The translations under genes were made by a program, and so were the position numbers. A stretch of 64,000 nt of DNA from Bradyrhizobium sp. dw_411 (GTDB lineage: Bacteria; Pseudomonadota; Alphaproteobacteria; Rhizobiales; Xanthobacteraceae), in contig NZ_JAAVUY010000012.1 in NCBI RefSeq assembly GCF_018449695.1, positions 1 through 64,000 on the forward strand, given 5' to 3'. Shown here piece after piece: positions 16,376 through 25,404 of this stretch. The first letter of the stretch is position 1. Every line of letters begins with the position of its first letter. Under the pieces are notes generated by a model. It searched no databases, was not told the DNA's origin, and saw only the letters and a list, made by a program, of their open reading frames with translations.

Positions 16376-18435
16376 TGGGCAGTCCCGTCACTTGCTGAGT
16401 CTTCGATCGCGGAGCCGCCTTTGGCGACCCTTGGTATAATAATGCGAAAAGTGGTGCCTTGTCCCAGCCTTGAATCCAGCATCATCCGGCCGCCAAGCTG
16501 CTGGGTCACGAGATTATAGACAATATGCAGGCCGAGGCCGGTCCCGCCCTCATTGCGGCGGGTGGTAAAGAACGGATCGAAGGCCTGCCGCTGCACGTCC
16601 GGCGACATTCCAGCCCCATCGTCCGCGAAAATGATCTCGACGTCGTCATTGCCGCGGGGGCGTCCGGAAATCGAGATCGTCCCCGAGCGCCCGTCGCCAA
16701 AGGCGTGATTGGCGGCGTTGAGGAACAGATTGGTCAGAATCTGGCCATAGGAGCCCGGGTACCCGTCGATCATCAGGCCTTCCGGCACCTCGACCGAAAG
16801 GGCGATCGACGCCTTTTTCAGGGCCGGCCGCAGGCTGGCGATGATCTGGTCGGTCGCCTCGCTCAGGCTGAATTGGCGGCGTTCGGCATGCGAGCGATCC
16901 ACAGCGACCTGTTTGAAGGACTGAATCAGCTCACCGGCGCGATGCAGATTGCTGACCAGTTGCTGGGCGGCATCGCGCGAGGTTCGAACGAATTCCTCGA
17001 GTTGGGATCGCCGCAGCCCGGTTCCGGAATTGACCTCGGCCTCGAATATTTCGGTACGGCGCGCAAAACTGGAGGCGACCGTCAGGCTGATACCGATCGG
17101 GTTGTTGACTTCATGGGCGACCCCGGCAACCAAGCCGCCCAATGCGGCCAGACGTTCGGCGTCGATCAGGTTCTGCTGCGCTGCGTTCAACTCATGCAGG
17201 GCGTTCTCGGCCTTCTCTTTGGACGCGCGCAATTCGTCTTCGGTCTTGCGCTTGGCAATGGCGTTTTCGCGAAACACCTCGACCGCGCGCGCCATCGCGC
17301 CGACCTCGTCCTGGGCGGTCGTTCCCTGGACGCGCTTGTTGTAATCGCCCGAGGTGATCGCCTGCATCGCCGTCATGATCTGCTGCAGCGGCAGGCGGAT
17401 GCTGAGCGCGATCACGACGCCCGCGGTGATGATGATGCCGAGAAAGATCACCGCAATCGACAACACCTTGCGGGAGATGTCGGCCAGCGTCCGGTCGAAT
17501 GTCTCCTGCGCTTTCTGCTCGCGCTGGCGCATTTTAATCGATAGCTCGTCGACGGTGCCGCTGGCTTCGGCCTGGCTGGCGTCGATCACATCGCGCAGCA
17601 GTTCGGTTCGGGCCGCGAGTTGCTCCGACAATCTCGTCAGGCCGTTTCGCAGCGCCGCCGCCCGCGCATTCAATCGCTGCAACGCCATTCGCTGCAGATC
17701 ATTGTCGGCAAGGTCGGCCATGACCGGGATGGTCTGTTCGATCGTCCCGGTATTGCGGCGGGCTTCCTCGGCGGAGGCAGTCGCCAGCGAAAGATAATAG
17801 GCGTTGGCGGCGACCAGCATCGCAGTAAATGCTTCGCGGGATTTTCCAAGCGACGGCCAGATCAGGGCATCGCGGTGCCCCGTCGCGCCCTCGATGATCG
17901 AGTAGAGTCCGGCCATGTCCCGCGCCGGGGTCAGCACCTCGTCCTCGTAGGTTTTTGAAATGGTCGCCTGCACGTCGCGCAATTCGCCGAAACCGTTGAG
18001 GAAGCGCTCGGTAACGCGCTCAAGCTGCTGCACCGATCCCGACAGCACCGGATCGGTTGAGGCGCGCGTGGTCAGGGTGCCGAGTACCGTCTCGCGCAGA
18101 TGCGATATCTCGGCGAATAGTTCCGGGCTCGGCTGCGTGATGTAGCGATGGATCAGGTTCTGCAAATGGCCGGTTTCGCTTTCCAGCAGCGCCAGGATCT
18201 TGTCGGATTCCCGCACCTGCCGCACGTCGTCCCAGGCTGTGCCGAGCACCTGGACGCCATTCCAGATCATGGCGACCAGCACGACGACGACCGCCGAGTT
18301 CAGCGCCGCGATCGACAGGATGCGCCAGCGGATCGGCACCGCGCGGACCAGTCCAACGATGCGCGCGCGGCCTCGCGCGGCGAAACTCGCCGGCCGCTCC
18401 TCCACCTCGTTGTGCTGGGACGTTACTGCGACCAA
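16345..18435 (-). CDS. Membrane sensor histidine kinase (HAMP)
   Basis: 696 residues. First membrane helix about 39-59, a large periplasmic helical domain (60-323), second helix about 324-347, HAMP (348-400), coiled coil, then HisKA with His441 in AGVAHEVNNPIG and an HATPase with DDGAGM and GGTGLGLHIV. The start is a TTG at 18435, one base after the stop of the binding-protein gene, with AAGGTGGA as ribosome site inside that gene, so the two are translationally coupled. Large periplasmic region plus coupling to a TRAP-type binding protein suggests that the loaded binding protein is the signal. Family certain; signal inferred. Confidence 0.9.
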   Translation of the reverse strand: MVAVTSQHNEVEERPASFAARGRARIVGLVRAVPIRWRILSIAALNSAVVVVLVAMIWNGVQVLGTAWDDVRQVRESDKILALLESETGHLQNLIHRYITQPSPELFAEISHLRETVLGTLTTRASTDPVLSGSVQQLERVTERFLNGFGELRDVQATISKTYEDEVLTPARDMAGLYSIIEGATGHRDALIWPSLGKSREAFTAMLVAANAYYLSLATASAEEARRNTGTIEQTIPVMADLADNDLQRMALQRLNARAAALRNGLTRLSEQLAARTELLRDVIDASQAEASGTVDELSIKMRQREQKAQETFDRTLADISRKVLSIAVIFLGIIITAGVVIALSIRLPLQQIMTAMQAITSGDYNKRVQGTTAQDEVGAMARAVEVFRENAIAKRKTEDELRASKEKAENALHELNAAQQNLIDAERLAALGGLVAGVAHEVNNPIGISLTVASSFARRTEIFEAEVNSGTGLRRSQLEEFVRTSRDAAQQLVSNLHRAGELIQSFKQVAVDRSHAERRQFSLSEATDQIIASLRPALKKASIALSVEVPEGLMIDGYPGSYGQILTNLFLNAANHAFGDGRSGTISISGRPRGNDDVEIIFADDGAGMSPDVQRQAFDPFFTTRRNEGGTGLGLHIVYNLVTQQLGGRMMLDSRLGQGTTFRIIIPRVAKGGSAIEDSASDGTAQWPNRTMSST

Positions 18436-18436
18436 T

Positions 18437-19432
18437 TCAGTCCACCTTGCGAATGCGTTCGATCAACTCCGCGGCGGCGGGGTTGCGTCTTGCCTTGGTA
18501 TAGATTCCATCCATCGCTGCCTCGAAAGGTTTGCGATCGAAGTCGGTGACGATTGTCACGCCGGCGCTTTCGGCCTGACGGCGCGATCGCTCTTCAAGAT
18601 CCTTCCACTTCTGGCGCATGAACTGGCTCGACTCGAGCGCCGCCTCGCGAAAGATCTTGCGGTCCTCGGCCGAGAGGCTTTCCCAGGCCTTTTGCGACAT
18701 CACCAGCACTTCCGGGCTCATCGCGTGTTCGGTGAGGGTGTAATAGCCGGCATATTTATAGTGGTCCGTGGTGACAAAGGACGGCCAGTTGTTCTCCGCG
18801 CCGTCGATCAGCTTGGTGGCAAGCCCGGTGCGAACCTGCCCGTAGGGCAGTTCGATCGGATTTGCGCCCAGCGCCTTGATCATGTCGGACATTAATTCGG
18901 ACTGCTGCACGCGAAGCCTCAATCCCTTCATGTCAGCGACGGTGCGGACCGGCCGGACGCTGTTGTAGATCGACCTCGCGCCGGAATCGTAGAACGTCAG
19001 GCCGACAAATCCGTAAGGCTCGAAGCTGTCGAGAATGGAAGTGCCGATCGGTCCGTCCATCACCTTCTGCATGTGCTCGATGGAGCGAAACAGGAATGGC
19101 ATCGCCAGCACGTTCATCGCCGGCACGAAGTTTCCGATCAGCGCAACATTGGTGCGGTTAAGGTCGATTGCGCCGACGCGGGTCTGCTCGATGGTCTCCT
19201 TTTCCTCGCCGAGCTGGCGCGAATGAAAAACACGGATCTGGTGACGGCCGCCGCTGCGCTCTGCGATCAGGCGACCCATGTACTGCAACGCTTCGACGGT
19301 CGGATAATCTTCGCTCTGGGTGTCGGCGGCGCGAAATTCACGCGCCCATGCGCCGGGGGGCACTCCCGTCAGAAGCAGCGCGAGGACCATTATTGTGGTC
19401 CGCCAAACACCGGCGCGGCTGTACACTGGCAC
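18437..19432 (-). CDS. TRAP-type periplasmic solute-binding protein (DctP family), sensor-linked
   Basis: 331 residues with a signal peptide (about 1-28, GAWARE). The DctP fold is shown by GGRHQIRVFHSRQLG, MPFLFRSIEHMQKVMDGP, RTVADMKGLRLRVQQSELM (substrate-binding Arg region) and LIDGAENNWPSF. Likely ligand: a carboxylate bound through the conserved Arg. Start is a GTG at 19432 with AGGGGGA upstream. First gene of a leftward operon with two kinases and a response regulator; no TRAP permease (DctQ/DctM) genes are near. It is therefore likely a ligand sensor subunit rather than a transport subunit. The ligand is unknown. Confidence 0.87.
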   Translation of the reverse strand: MPVYSRAGVWRTTIMVLALLLTGVPPGAWAREFRAADTQSEDYPTVEALQYMGRLIAERSGGRHQIRVFHSRQLGEEKETIEQTRVGAIDLNRTNVALIGNFVPAMNVLAMPFLFRSIEHMQKVMDGPIGTSILDSFEPYGFVGLTFYDSGARSIYNSVRPVRTVADMKGLRLRVQQSELMSDMIKALGANPIELPYGQVRTGLATKLIDGAENNWPSFVTTDHYKYAGYYTLTEHAMSPEVLVMSQKAWESLSAEDRKIFREAALESSQFMRQKWKDLEERSRRQAESAGVTIVTDFDRKPFEAAMDGIYTKARRNPAAAELIERIRKVD

Positions 19433-19511
19433 TTCATCCCCCTGTAATGGTGTCGGTGATTGGAAAGAAAGGTTCAACACAGGTTGCAGAAGGCCCCCAC
19501 GATTGCAGTTC

Positions 19512-19545
19512 CATCGCGACCATCGCAAGAGCGATGGTCGCGATG
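19512..19545. promoter_or_regulatory. Perfect 15-bp hairpin between divergent operons
   Basis: CATCGCGACCATCGC (19512-19526), loop AAGA, then its exact complement (19531-19545). It lies in the 355-base gap between the TRAP-sensor operon and the sigma-54 ABC operon. No T-run follows on either strand, so an operator or structural role is as likely as termination. Confidence 0.65.
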
Positions 19546-19608
19546 ATATGGCAGTCCAATGATCGCCTAAGGAAAGAGCGATTTTAATATATGCCTATAT
19601 AATGAGCA

Positions 19609-19630
19609 ATTGCATTTCTTTGTATGCAAT
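19609..19630. promoter_or_regulatory. Candidate upstream activator site, ATTGCAT-N8-ATGCAAT
   Basis: Perfect 7-base arms (19609-19615 and 19624-19630) in an AT-rich stretch about 100 bases upstream of the sigma-54 promoter, the usual distance for an enhancer-binding protein. It does not closely match the NtrC consensus. Confidence 0.5.
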
Positions 19631-19725
19631 GATCAGGCCCCCGACAACACTGAATTGGCCTCCAGAGAATTCATAATCAAAGTCAAATCAGGGGTTTAGT
19701 GCCCGGGTAAGTTCCCATTAAGATT

Positions 19726-19741
19726 TGGCACGAACCTTGCG
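19726..19741 (+). promoter_or_regulatory. Sigma-54 (RpoN) -24/-12 promoter
   Basis: TGGCACG (19726-19732), four bases, TTGC (19737-19740), then G. This matches the RpoN consensus TGGCACG-N4-TTGC(A/T) except for the last base. A start site near 19752 would give a leader of about 35 bases to the ATG at 19788. Confidence 0.85.
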
Positions 19742-19787
19742 ACATCTCCTCTCCAAAAGCCGATTTCCTCGTGCGTTGGAGCATCAG

Positions 19788-21404
19788 ATGAAGCGCCGCG
19801 ATTTTCTTAAATCCGTAACCGGCGTCGCCGCGGGAGCCCTGGTGCCTGCGCCCGCGATCTGGTCGGCCGCCAAAGCCGACGCCCGCTCGGAGACGTTGCT
19901 GGTCGTCACCGAAAACGGCCCCAACAATCTCGACATCCATGGCGTCGGTACCAACCGTTCCGGCTATGAGACTTCGTGGAATTGCTACGACCGGCTGATC
20001 AGCCATGAAACCAAGACGCTGCCGGATGGCACGCTGTCCTACGACCGCGACAAGTTCAAACCCGAACTCGCCGAAGACATGAACATCGGCGATATGTCGG
20101 TCACCTTCAAACTGAAGAAGAACGCGAAATTCCACGACGGCACGCCGGTCACCGCCAAGGATGTCAAATGGTCGCTCGATCGCTCCGTGACCGTCGGTGG
20201 CTTCCCGACGGTGCAGATGAAGGCCGGCTCGCTGGTCAACAAGGAGCAGTTCGTCATCGTTGATGACAGCACCGTCCGCGTCGATTTCATCAAGAAGGAT
20301 CGTCTGACGATTCCCGATCTCGCGGTGATCGTGCCGAGCGTCTACAATTCCGAACTCTTGAAGACCAAGGCCACGGAAAAGGATCCCTGGGCACTCGAAT
20401 ACACCAAGAGCAACACCGCCGGCGGCGGCGCTTACAAGGTCACGAGCTGGAAGCCGGGAGTCGAAACGGTCTACGAGCGCCATGACGACTGGGTGGGCGG
20501 CAAATTGCCCCAGCTCAAGAAGATCATCTGGCGCACGATTCCCTCGCAGGGCAACCGCCGCGCGCTGATGGAACGCGGCGATGCCGACATTTCCTTCGAT
20601 CTGTCGAGCAAGGACACGTCGGAGATGAAGAAGGCGAACAAGCTCGTCATCATCTCCAATCCGATCGGTAACGGCATGTACTGCGTCGAGCTGAACGTGA
20701 AGACCCCGCCGTTCGACAATCCGAAAGTCCGTCAGGCGATCGCCTATGCGCTGCCCTACCAGAAGATCATGGACGCGGCGATGTTCGGCCTCGCCAACCC
20801 GATGTTTGGCGGCCCGTCGAACAATGTCACCGATATCAGCTGGCCGGCGAAGACGGGCTACAGCGACGACATCGCCAAGGCCAAGGCGCTGATGGCGGAG
20901 AGCGGTGTGTCAAATATCGACACCACAATTTCTTTCGATCTTGGCGCCGGCGACATCTGCGAACCGATTTCCGTGCTGGTGCAGGAAGCGCTCGGCCAGA
21001 TCGGTATCAAGACCGCGATCAATAAGGTGCCTGGCGCCAACTGGCGCAGCGAAATGGCCAAGAAGTCGATGCCGCTGATGATCAACTTCTTCTCCGGCTG
21101 GCTCGACTATCCCGAATATTACTTTTTCTGGTGCTATTCCGGCCAGAACTCGATTTTCAACACATCGAGCTACGTCAATCCGGACATGGATGTCCTGATT
21201 AACGGTGCGGCTGCGGCCGCGGCCATTGGCGACAAGGATAAATACGCCAAAGACGTCGAGGGCTTTATCTCGAAGGCCTACAACGAGGTGCCTCGCGTTC
21301 CGCTGTTCCAGCCGCTGCTCAACGTCGCAACGCAGAAGAACATCTCAGGCTACGCCTATTGGTTCCACCGGCAACTCGACTACCGCTCAATCGTCAAGGG
21401 CTGA
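19788..21404 (+). CDS. Peptide-type ABC transporter binding protein with Tat signal
   Basis: 538 residues, solute-binding family 5 (DppA/OppA fold). The N-terminus MKRRDFLKSVTGVAAGAL is a twin-arginine signal, so the protein is exported folded. Family motifs: KPELAEDM, FKLKKNAKFHDGTPVTAKDVKWSLDR and NPKVRQAIAYALPYQKI. ATG at 19788 with TTGGAGC upstream. First gene behind the sigma-54 promoter, followed by two permeases, a fused ATPase and the amidase genes atzG-atzE-atzH. The ligand is therefore likely a nitrogen compound such as a ureide or amide rather than a peptide; that is an inference from gene order. Confidence 0.92.
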   Translation: MKRRDFLKSVTGVAAGALVPAPAIWSAAKADARSETLLVVTENGPNNLDIHGVGTNRSGYETSWNCYDRLISHETKTLPDGTLSYDRDKFKPELAEDMNIGDMSVTFKLKKNAKFHDGTPVTAKDVKWSLDRSVTVGGFPTVQMKAGSLVNKEQFVIVDDSTVRVDFIKKDRLTIPDLAVIVPSVYNSELLKTKATEKDPWALEYTKSNTAGGGAYKVTSWKPGVETVYERHDDWVGGKLPQLKKIIWRTIPSQGNRRALMERGDADISFDLSSKDTSEMKKANKLVIISNPIGNGMYCVELNVKTPPFDNPKVRQAIAYALPYQKIMDAAMFGLANPMFGGPSNNVTDISWPAKTGYSDDIAKAKALMAESGVSNIDTTISFDLGAGDICEPISVLVQEALGQIGIKTAINKVPGANWRSEMAKKSMPLMINFFSGWLDYPEYYFFWCYSGQNSIFNTSSYVNPDMDVLINGAAAAAAIGDKDKYAKDVEGFISKAYNEVPRVPLFQPLLNVATQKNISGYAYWFHRQLDYRSIVKG

Positions 21405-21481
21405 CGCGCACTATCACAACGGAGGCGCGGAGCAATCGTATCGCTTCTTAACGCGGTTCGGGAAATTTGGGGCAGAAGACC

Positions 21482-22492
21482 ATGTTGACGATCGCAAAGC
21501 GTCTGCTGACGGTGATTCCGACCCTGATCGGTGTCGTGATCGTGACATTTCTGTTGACCCGCGTATTGCCGGGCGATCCCGCGGTTTACTTCGCCGGACC
21601 GGCCGCCACGCCGCAGTCGATTGCCGAAATCCGCAAATCGCTGGGGCTCGACCGGCCGCTGCCCGACCAGTTCGCGCACTACGTCAATGATCTCGCGCAT
21701 GGCAATTTCGGTAATTCACTGTCCACCGGCCGTCCCGTAGCGACCGAAATCTCCAGCCGATTGCCGGCGTCGGCGGAGCTGACGTTGTCGGGATTAATTC
21801 TCGCAATCGTCATCGCGGTGCCGCTCGGTATTTTCGCGGCGGTCAAACAAGGCTCTTTCATCGATCATCTATGCCGGGTGATCGCCACCGCCGGGGTTTC
21901 CTTGCCGGTGTTCTTTACCGGTCTGCTGTTGGTTTACATCTTCTATTTCAATCTCGGCTGGTCGCCCGCGCCGATTGGGCGGCTCGATGCCTTTGCCACA
22001 GCGCCGCCTGATATCACCGGCTTCTATCTGATCGACAGCCTGATCACCGGAAATTTCGAGACTTTCCGCGCGTCGCTCAGCCAGTTGGTTCTCCCGGCGG
22101 TGACCCTGGCGGTGTTCTCGCTGGCGCCGATCACGCGCATGACCCGCGCCTCGATGCTGGCGATCCTGGCCTCCGAGTTCATCCGGACCGCACGCGCCAG
22201 CGGCCTCAACGACCGCACCGTCATCCTCACTTACGCTTTCCGCAACGCGATGCTGCCGGTGGTGACGACGCTGGGCATGGTGTTCTCGTTCCTGCTCGGC
22301 GCCAATGTGCTGGTGGAAAAAGTCTTCGCCTGGCCGGGCATCGGTTCCTACGCCGTCGAAGCGCTGCTGCAATCGGACTTCGCGCCGGTGCAGGGCTTCG
22401 TGCTGACCATGGCGGTGTTGTACGTGGCGCTCAACCTTTTGATCGACATGCTCTACGGCGTGATCGATCCGCGCGTGAGGCTTGAAGCATGA
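21482..22492 (+). CDS. ABC transporter permease, DppB type
   Basis: 336 residues, six membrane helices: N-terminal helix (MLTIAKRLLTVIPTLIGVVIVTF), long periplasmic loop with LGLDRPLPDQFAHY, and five more helices with the EAA-like coupling loop EFIRTARASGLNDRTVIL near residues 238-255. ATG at 21482 with GGGGCAGAAG upstream; a TTG 15 bases earlier is less likely. Overlaps the next permease by four bases (ATGA). Forms the membrane channel with the DppC-type partner for the substrate brought by the Tat-exported binding protein. Confidence 0.93.
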   Translation: MLTIAKRLLTVIPTLIGVVIVTFLLTRVLPGDPAVYFAGPAATPQSIAEIRKSLGLDRPLPDQFAHYVNDLAHGNFGNSLSTGRPVATEISSRLPASAELTLSGLILAIVIAVPLGIFAAVKQGSFIDHLCRVIATAGVSLPVFFTGLLLVYIFYFNLGWSPAPIGRLDAFATAPPDITGFYLIDSLITGNFETFRASLSQLVLPAVTLAVFSLAPITRMTRASMLAILASEFIRTARASGLNDRTVILTYAFRNAMLPVVTTLGMVFSFLLGANVLVEKVFAWPGIGSYAVEALLQSDFAPVQGFVLTMAVLYVALNLLIDMLYGVIDPRVRLEA

Positions 22493-23391
22493 CCGAAGCC
22501 AGTCTGACCGCCGTGCCCGTCGTGGAGGCCCAACCGAAGCCTCCTACCAACTCGATCTTCCGCCATGCGATCTACGTGGTGGCGGACAATCCGGTGACCG
22601 GATTGTCGTTCGGCCTGTTCGTGCTGATCGCGGTGTGCGCGCTGATCGGCCCCTACATCGTGCCCTACGACCCGCTCGCCAGCGATACTTCCGCGACCCT
22701 GCAGTCGCCGTCGCTGCACCACTGGTTCGGAACCGATTTGCTTGGCCGCGATATTTTCAGCCGCGTGCTCGCCGCAACCCGTCTCGACTTCACGATTGCG
22801 GTCGCGTCGGTGGCGCTGGTGCTGTTCATGGGCGGGCTGGCCGGCATCGCCGCAGGCTTCTTCGGCGGATGGACCGACCGCATCATCGGGCGCATCTCCG
22901 ACACCATCATGGCGTTTCCGCTGTTCGTGCTGGCGATGGGCATCGTCGCCGCGCTCGGCAATACTGTGACCAACATCGTGATCGCGACCGCGATCATCAA
23001 TTTCCCGCTTTATGTCCGCGTCGCACGCGCCGAAGCCAATGTGCGGCGTGAGGCGGGTTTCGTGCAGGCGGCGCGGCTGTCCGGCAATGGCGACTTCCGC
23101 ATACTGCTGGTGCATATCCTGCCGAACATCATGCCGATCATGATGGTGCAGATTTCGCTCACCATGGGCTATGCGATCCTGAATGCAGCCGGGCTTTCGT
23201 TCATCGGTCTCGGCGTCAAGCCGCCGACGCCGGAATGGGGCATCATGGTCGCCGAAGGCGCGACCAACATTATTTCCGGCGAATGGTGGGTGGCGTTTTT
23301 CCCCGGCGGAGCGCTGATGATCGCGGTGTTCTGTTTCAATCTGCTCGGCGACGGCTTGCGCGATCTGGTTGATCCGCAACGAAGGACGTGA
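22489..23391 (+). CDS. ABC transporter permease, DppC type
   Basis: 300 residues. An N-terminal cytoplasmic tail (about 1-38), a first helix (FGLFVLIAVCALIGPYIV), a periplasmic loop with HHWFGTDLLGRDIFSRVLAATR, the DppC/OppC signature, then the transport domain with coupling loop EAGFVQAARLSGNGDFRIL. Start overlaps the upstream permease stop (ATGA), implying translational coupling. Ends 23 bases before the fused ATPase gene. Second membrane subunit of the sigma-54-controlled importer. Confidence 0.93.
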   Translation: MTEASLTAVPVVEAQPKPPTNSIFRHAIYVVADNPVTGLSFGLFVLIAVCALIGPYIVPYDPLASDTSATLQSPSLHHWFGTDLLGRDIFSRVLAATRLDFTIAVASVALVLFMGGLAGIAAGFFGGWTDRIIGRISDTIMAFPLFVLAMGIVAALGNTVTNIVIATAIINFPLYVRVARAEANVRREAGFVQAARLSGNGDFRILLVHILPNIMPIMMVQISLTMGYAILNAAGLSFIGLGVKPPTPEWGIMVAEGATNIISGEWWVAFFPGGALMIAVFCFNLLGDGLRDLVDPQRRT

Positions 23392-23414
23392 CGCATGAAG
23401 TTCGGGAGCACGCC

Positions 23415-25157
23415 ATGACTGCGCCAACGGCCGCGCTACCGCTGCTCGATGTCAGCGACCTCACGGTGGAATTTGCGACACGGCGCGGTATCGTCAAGGC
23501 GGTGCAGCACGTCAATATCGCCGTGGGCAAGGGCGAGACGCTGGGCATTGTCGGGGAATCCGGCTCGGGCAAATCCGTCACGTCCTATGCGGTGATGCGA
23601 ATTCTCGACCGCGCCGGCAAGATCGCCGATGGATCGGTGATGTTCTCCGGAGTCGACGTCAAGGCCGCGACCGAGAGCCAGATGCGCGACCTGCGCGGCC
23701 GCGAAATATCGATGATCTTCCAGAGTCCCCGGCTGGCGCTGAATCCAATTCGCAAGATCGGTCACCAGATCGAGGATGTGTTGCTGCAGCATGTCCAGGT
23801 CGACCGCTCGCAGGTGACGGACCGGGCGATCGCGGCGCTCGAGCAGGTCAAGATCGCGCGACCGCGTGAGCGCTATCATGCCTATCCGTTCGAACTGTCG
23901 GGCGGCATGTGCCAGCGCGTGGTGATCGCGCTGGCGCTGGCCTGCAATCCGCAGCTTCTGATCGCCGACGAGCCGACCACCGGCCTTGACGTCACGACAC
24001 AGAAGGCGGTGATGGACCTCGTTGTCGAACTGACCAAGCGCCGCGGCATGTCCACGATCCTGATCACGCATGATCTGGGATTGGCCGCGGCCTATTGCGA
24101 TCGCGTGGTGGTGATGGAAAAGGGCCGCGTGGTCGAAACCGCGATGTCCGCCAACATCTTCACCAAGCCCGAACACGCCTATACCAAGAAACTGATGCGC
24201 GCGACGCCGCGGCTGGGCGTCTCCCTGCGCGATTTGCTGCCGGAGGAGGAAGCCGCGGCTCTTGCCTCAACGCCGTTGCCTGCGACGGCTGCTCCGGCTG
24301 AAGGCGAGGACAAGGCGAAAAAACCCCTTCTTCTGATCGAGAAACTCGTGAAGGAATATCCGCGCCAGGGCGACACGGCGACGCTGGGCAAACTGTTCGC
24401 GCGCAAGCCGGCGGCCGAGCCCGATGTGTTCCGTGCGGTCGACGGCATCAGCTTTTCCATCGCCCATGGCGAGAGCGTCGGGCTGGTTGGGGAATCCGGC
24501 TGCGGCAAATCGACCACCTCGATGATGGTGATGCGGCTGTTGGACCAGACCTCGGGCCGCATCATGTTCGACGGCGACGAGATCGGCGGTATCATGCCCA
24601 GCGCTTTCGCGCGGCTGCCGTTGCGCAAAAGCATCCAGATGGTGTTTCAGGATCCGACCGACAGCCTCAATCCGCGCTTCACCGCGGCGCGCGCGATTGC
24701 CGATCCGATCATGCAACTCGGCGATATCAAGGGGCGCGACGCCTTGCGTGCCCGCTGCGAAGAATTGGCGGGCCTCGTCGGTCTGCCGGTCAATCTGCTC
24801 GATCGGTTCCCGCATCAATTGTCGGGCGGACAGAAGGCCCGCGTCGGGATCGCGCGGGCGATTGCATTGCACCCAAAGCTTGTCATTCTCGACGAGCCGA
24901 CCGCCGCGCTCGATGTCTCGGTGCAGGCGGTGGTGCTGAACCTGCTTCAGGATCTCAAGCAGTCGATGGGCATGAGCTATTTGTTCGTGTCGCATGATTT
25001 GAACGTCGTACGGTTGCTATGCGACCGCGTTATCGTGATGCGGACGGGCCGAATCGTCGAACAGGGGCCGTCGGAACAGGTCTTGGGCAATCCGCAGGAT
25101 GCCTATACAAAGGAGCTGTTGACGGCTATTCCACATCCGCCGTTGCCGGTTCATTGA
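23415..25157 (+). CDS. Fused dual ATPase of the importer (DppD-DppF type)
   Basis: 580 residues with two complete ABC domains. First: Walker A GESGSGKS, signature LSGGMCQRV, Walker B LLIADEPTT. Second: Walker A GESGCGKST near residue 360, Q-loop FQDPTDSLNPRF, signature LSGGQKARV, Walker B LVILDEPTA. A linker rich in Ala and Pro (about 270-300) joins them. DppD and DppF are two proteins in most systems, so this is the fused arrangement common in alphaproteobacteria. ATG at 23415 has GGGAG upstream; an in-frame GTG at 23388 overlaps the permease and is less likely. Powers the importer of the amide cluster. Confidence 0.94.
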   Translation: MTAPTAALPLLDVSDLTVEFATRRGIVKAVQHVNIAVGKGETLGIVGESGSGKSVTSYAVMRILDRAGKIADGSVMFSGVDVKAATESQMRDLRGREISMIFQSPRLALNPIRKIGHQIEDVLLQHVQVDRSQVTDRAIAALEQVKIARPRERYHAYPFELSGGMCQRVVIALALACNPQLLIADEPTTGLDVTTQKAVMDLVVELTKRRGMSTILITHDLGLAAAYCDRVVVMEKGRVVETAMSANIFTKPEHAYTKKLMRATPRLGVSLRDLLPEEEAAALASTPLPATAAPAEGEDKAKKPLLLIEKLVKEYPRQGDTATLGKLFARKPAAEPDVFRAVDGISFSIAHGESVGLVGESGCGKSTTSMMVMRLLDQTSGRIMFDGDEIGGIMPSAFARLPLRKSIQMVFQDPTDSLNPRFTAARAIADPIMQLGDIKGRDALRARCEELAGLVGLPVNLLDRFPHQLSGGQKARVGIARAIALHPKLVILDEPTAALDVSVQAVVLNLLQDLKQSMGMSYLFVSHDLNVVRLLCDRVIVMRTGRIVEQGPSEQVLGNPQDAYTKELLTAIPHPPLPVH

Positions 25158-25214
25158 AGTTCCCGGCGGATGCGATAATAGTGACGGACAGTCCCGACGG
25201 AACACGGAACACTA

Positions 25215-25397
25215 ATGGCTCCTGATTCACTGGATGATTATATCGACGCCGTGTCGAAAGCCCTGATGCTGCCGATCGATGATACCTGGAAGCCGGCGGT
25301 GCGGGCCAATCTCGAAGTGTCGCTGAAACTGGCGCGGCTGGTGGATGAATTTGCGTTGTCAGACGAAGCCGAGTCCGCCAGTGTCTTTGCAGCCTGA
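25215..25397 (+). CDS. atzG: AtzG-like (DUF4089) amidase subunit
   Basis: 60 residues, acidic and helical: SLDDYIDAVSKALMLPI, then W-KPAVRANLEVSLKLARLVDEFAL. This is the pattern of DUF4089/AtzG (also called HpxX), a small subunit that forms a GatC-like complex with the AtzE amidase. The match is reinforced by the atzE gene starting only eight bases after its stop. It has no catalytic residues of its own and should stabilise AtzE in the 1-carboxybiuret hydrolase complex. Confidence 0.85.
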   Translation: MAPDSLDDYIDAVSKALMLPIDDTWKPAVRANLEVSLKLARLVDEFALSDEAESASVFAA

Positions 25398-25404
25398 TCC
25401 CGCC

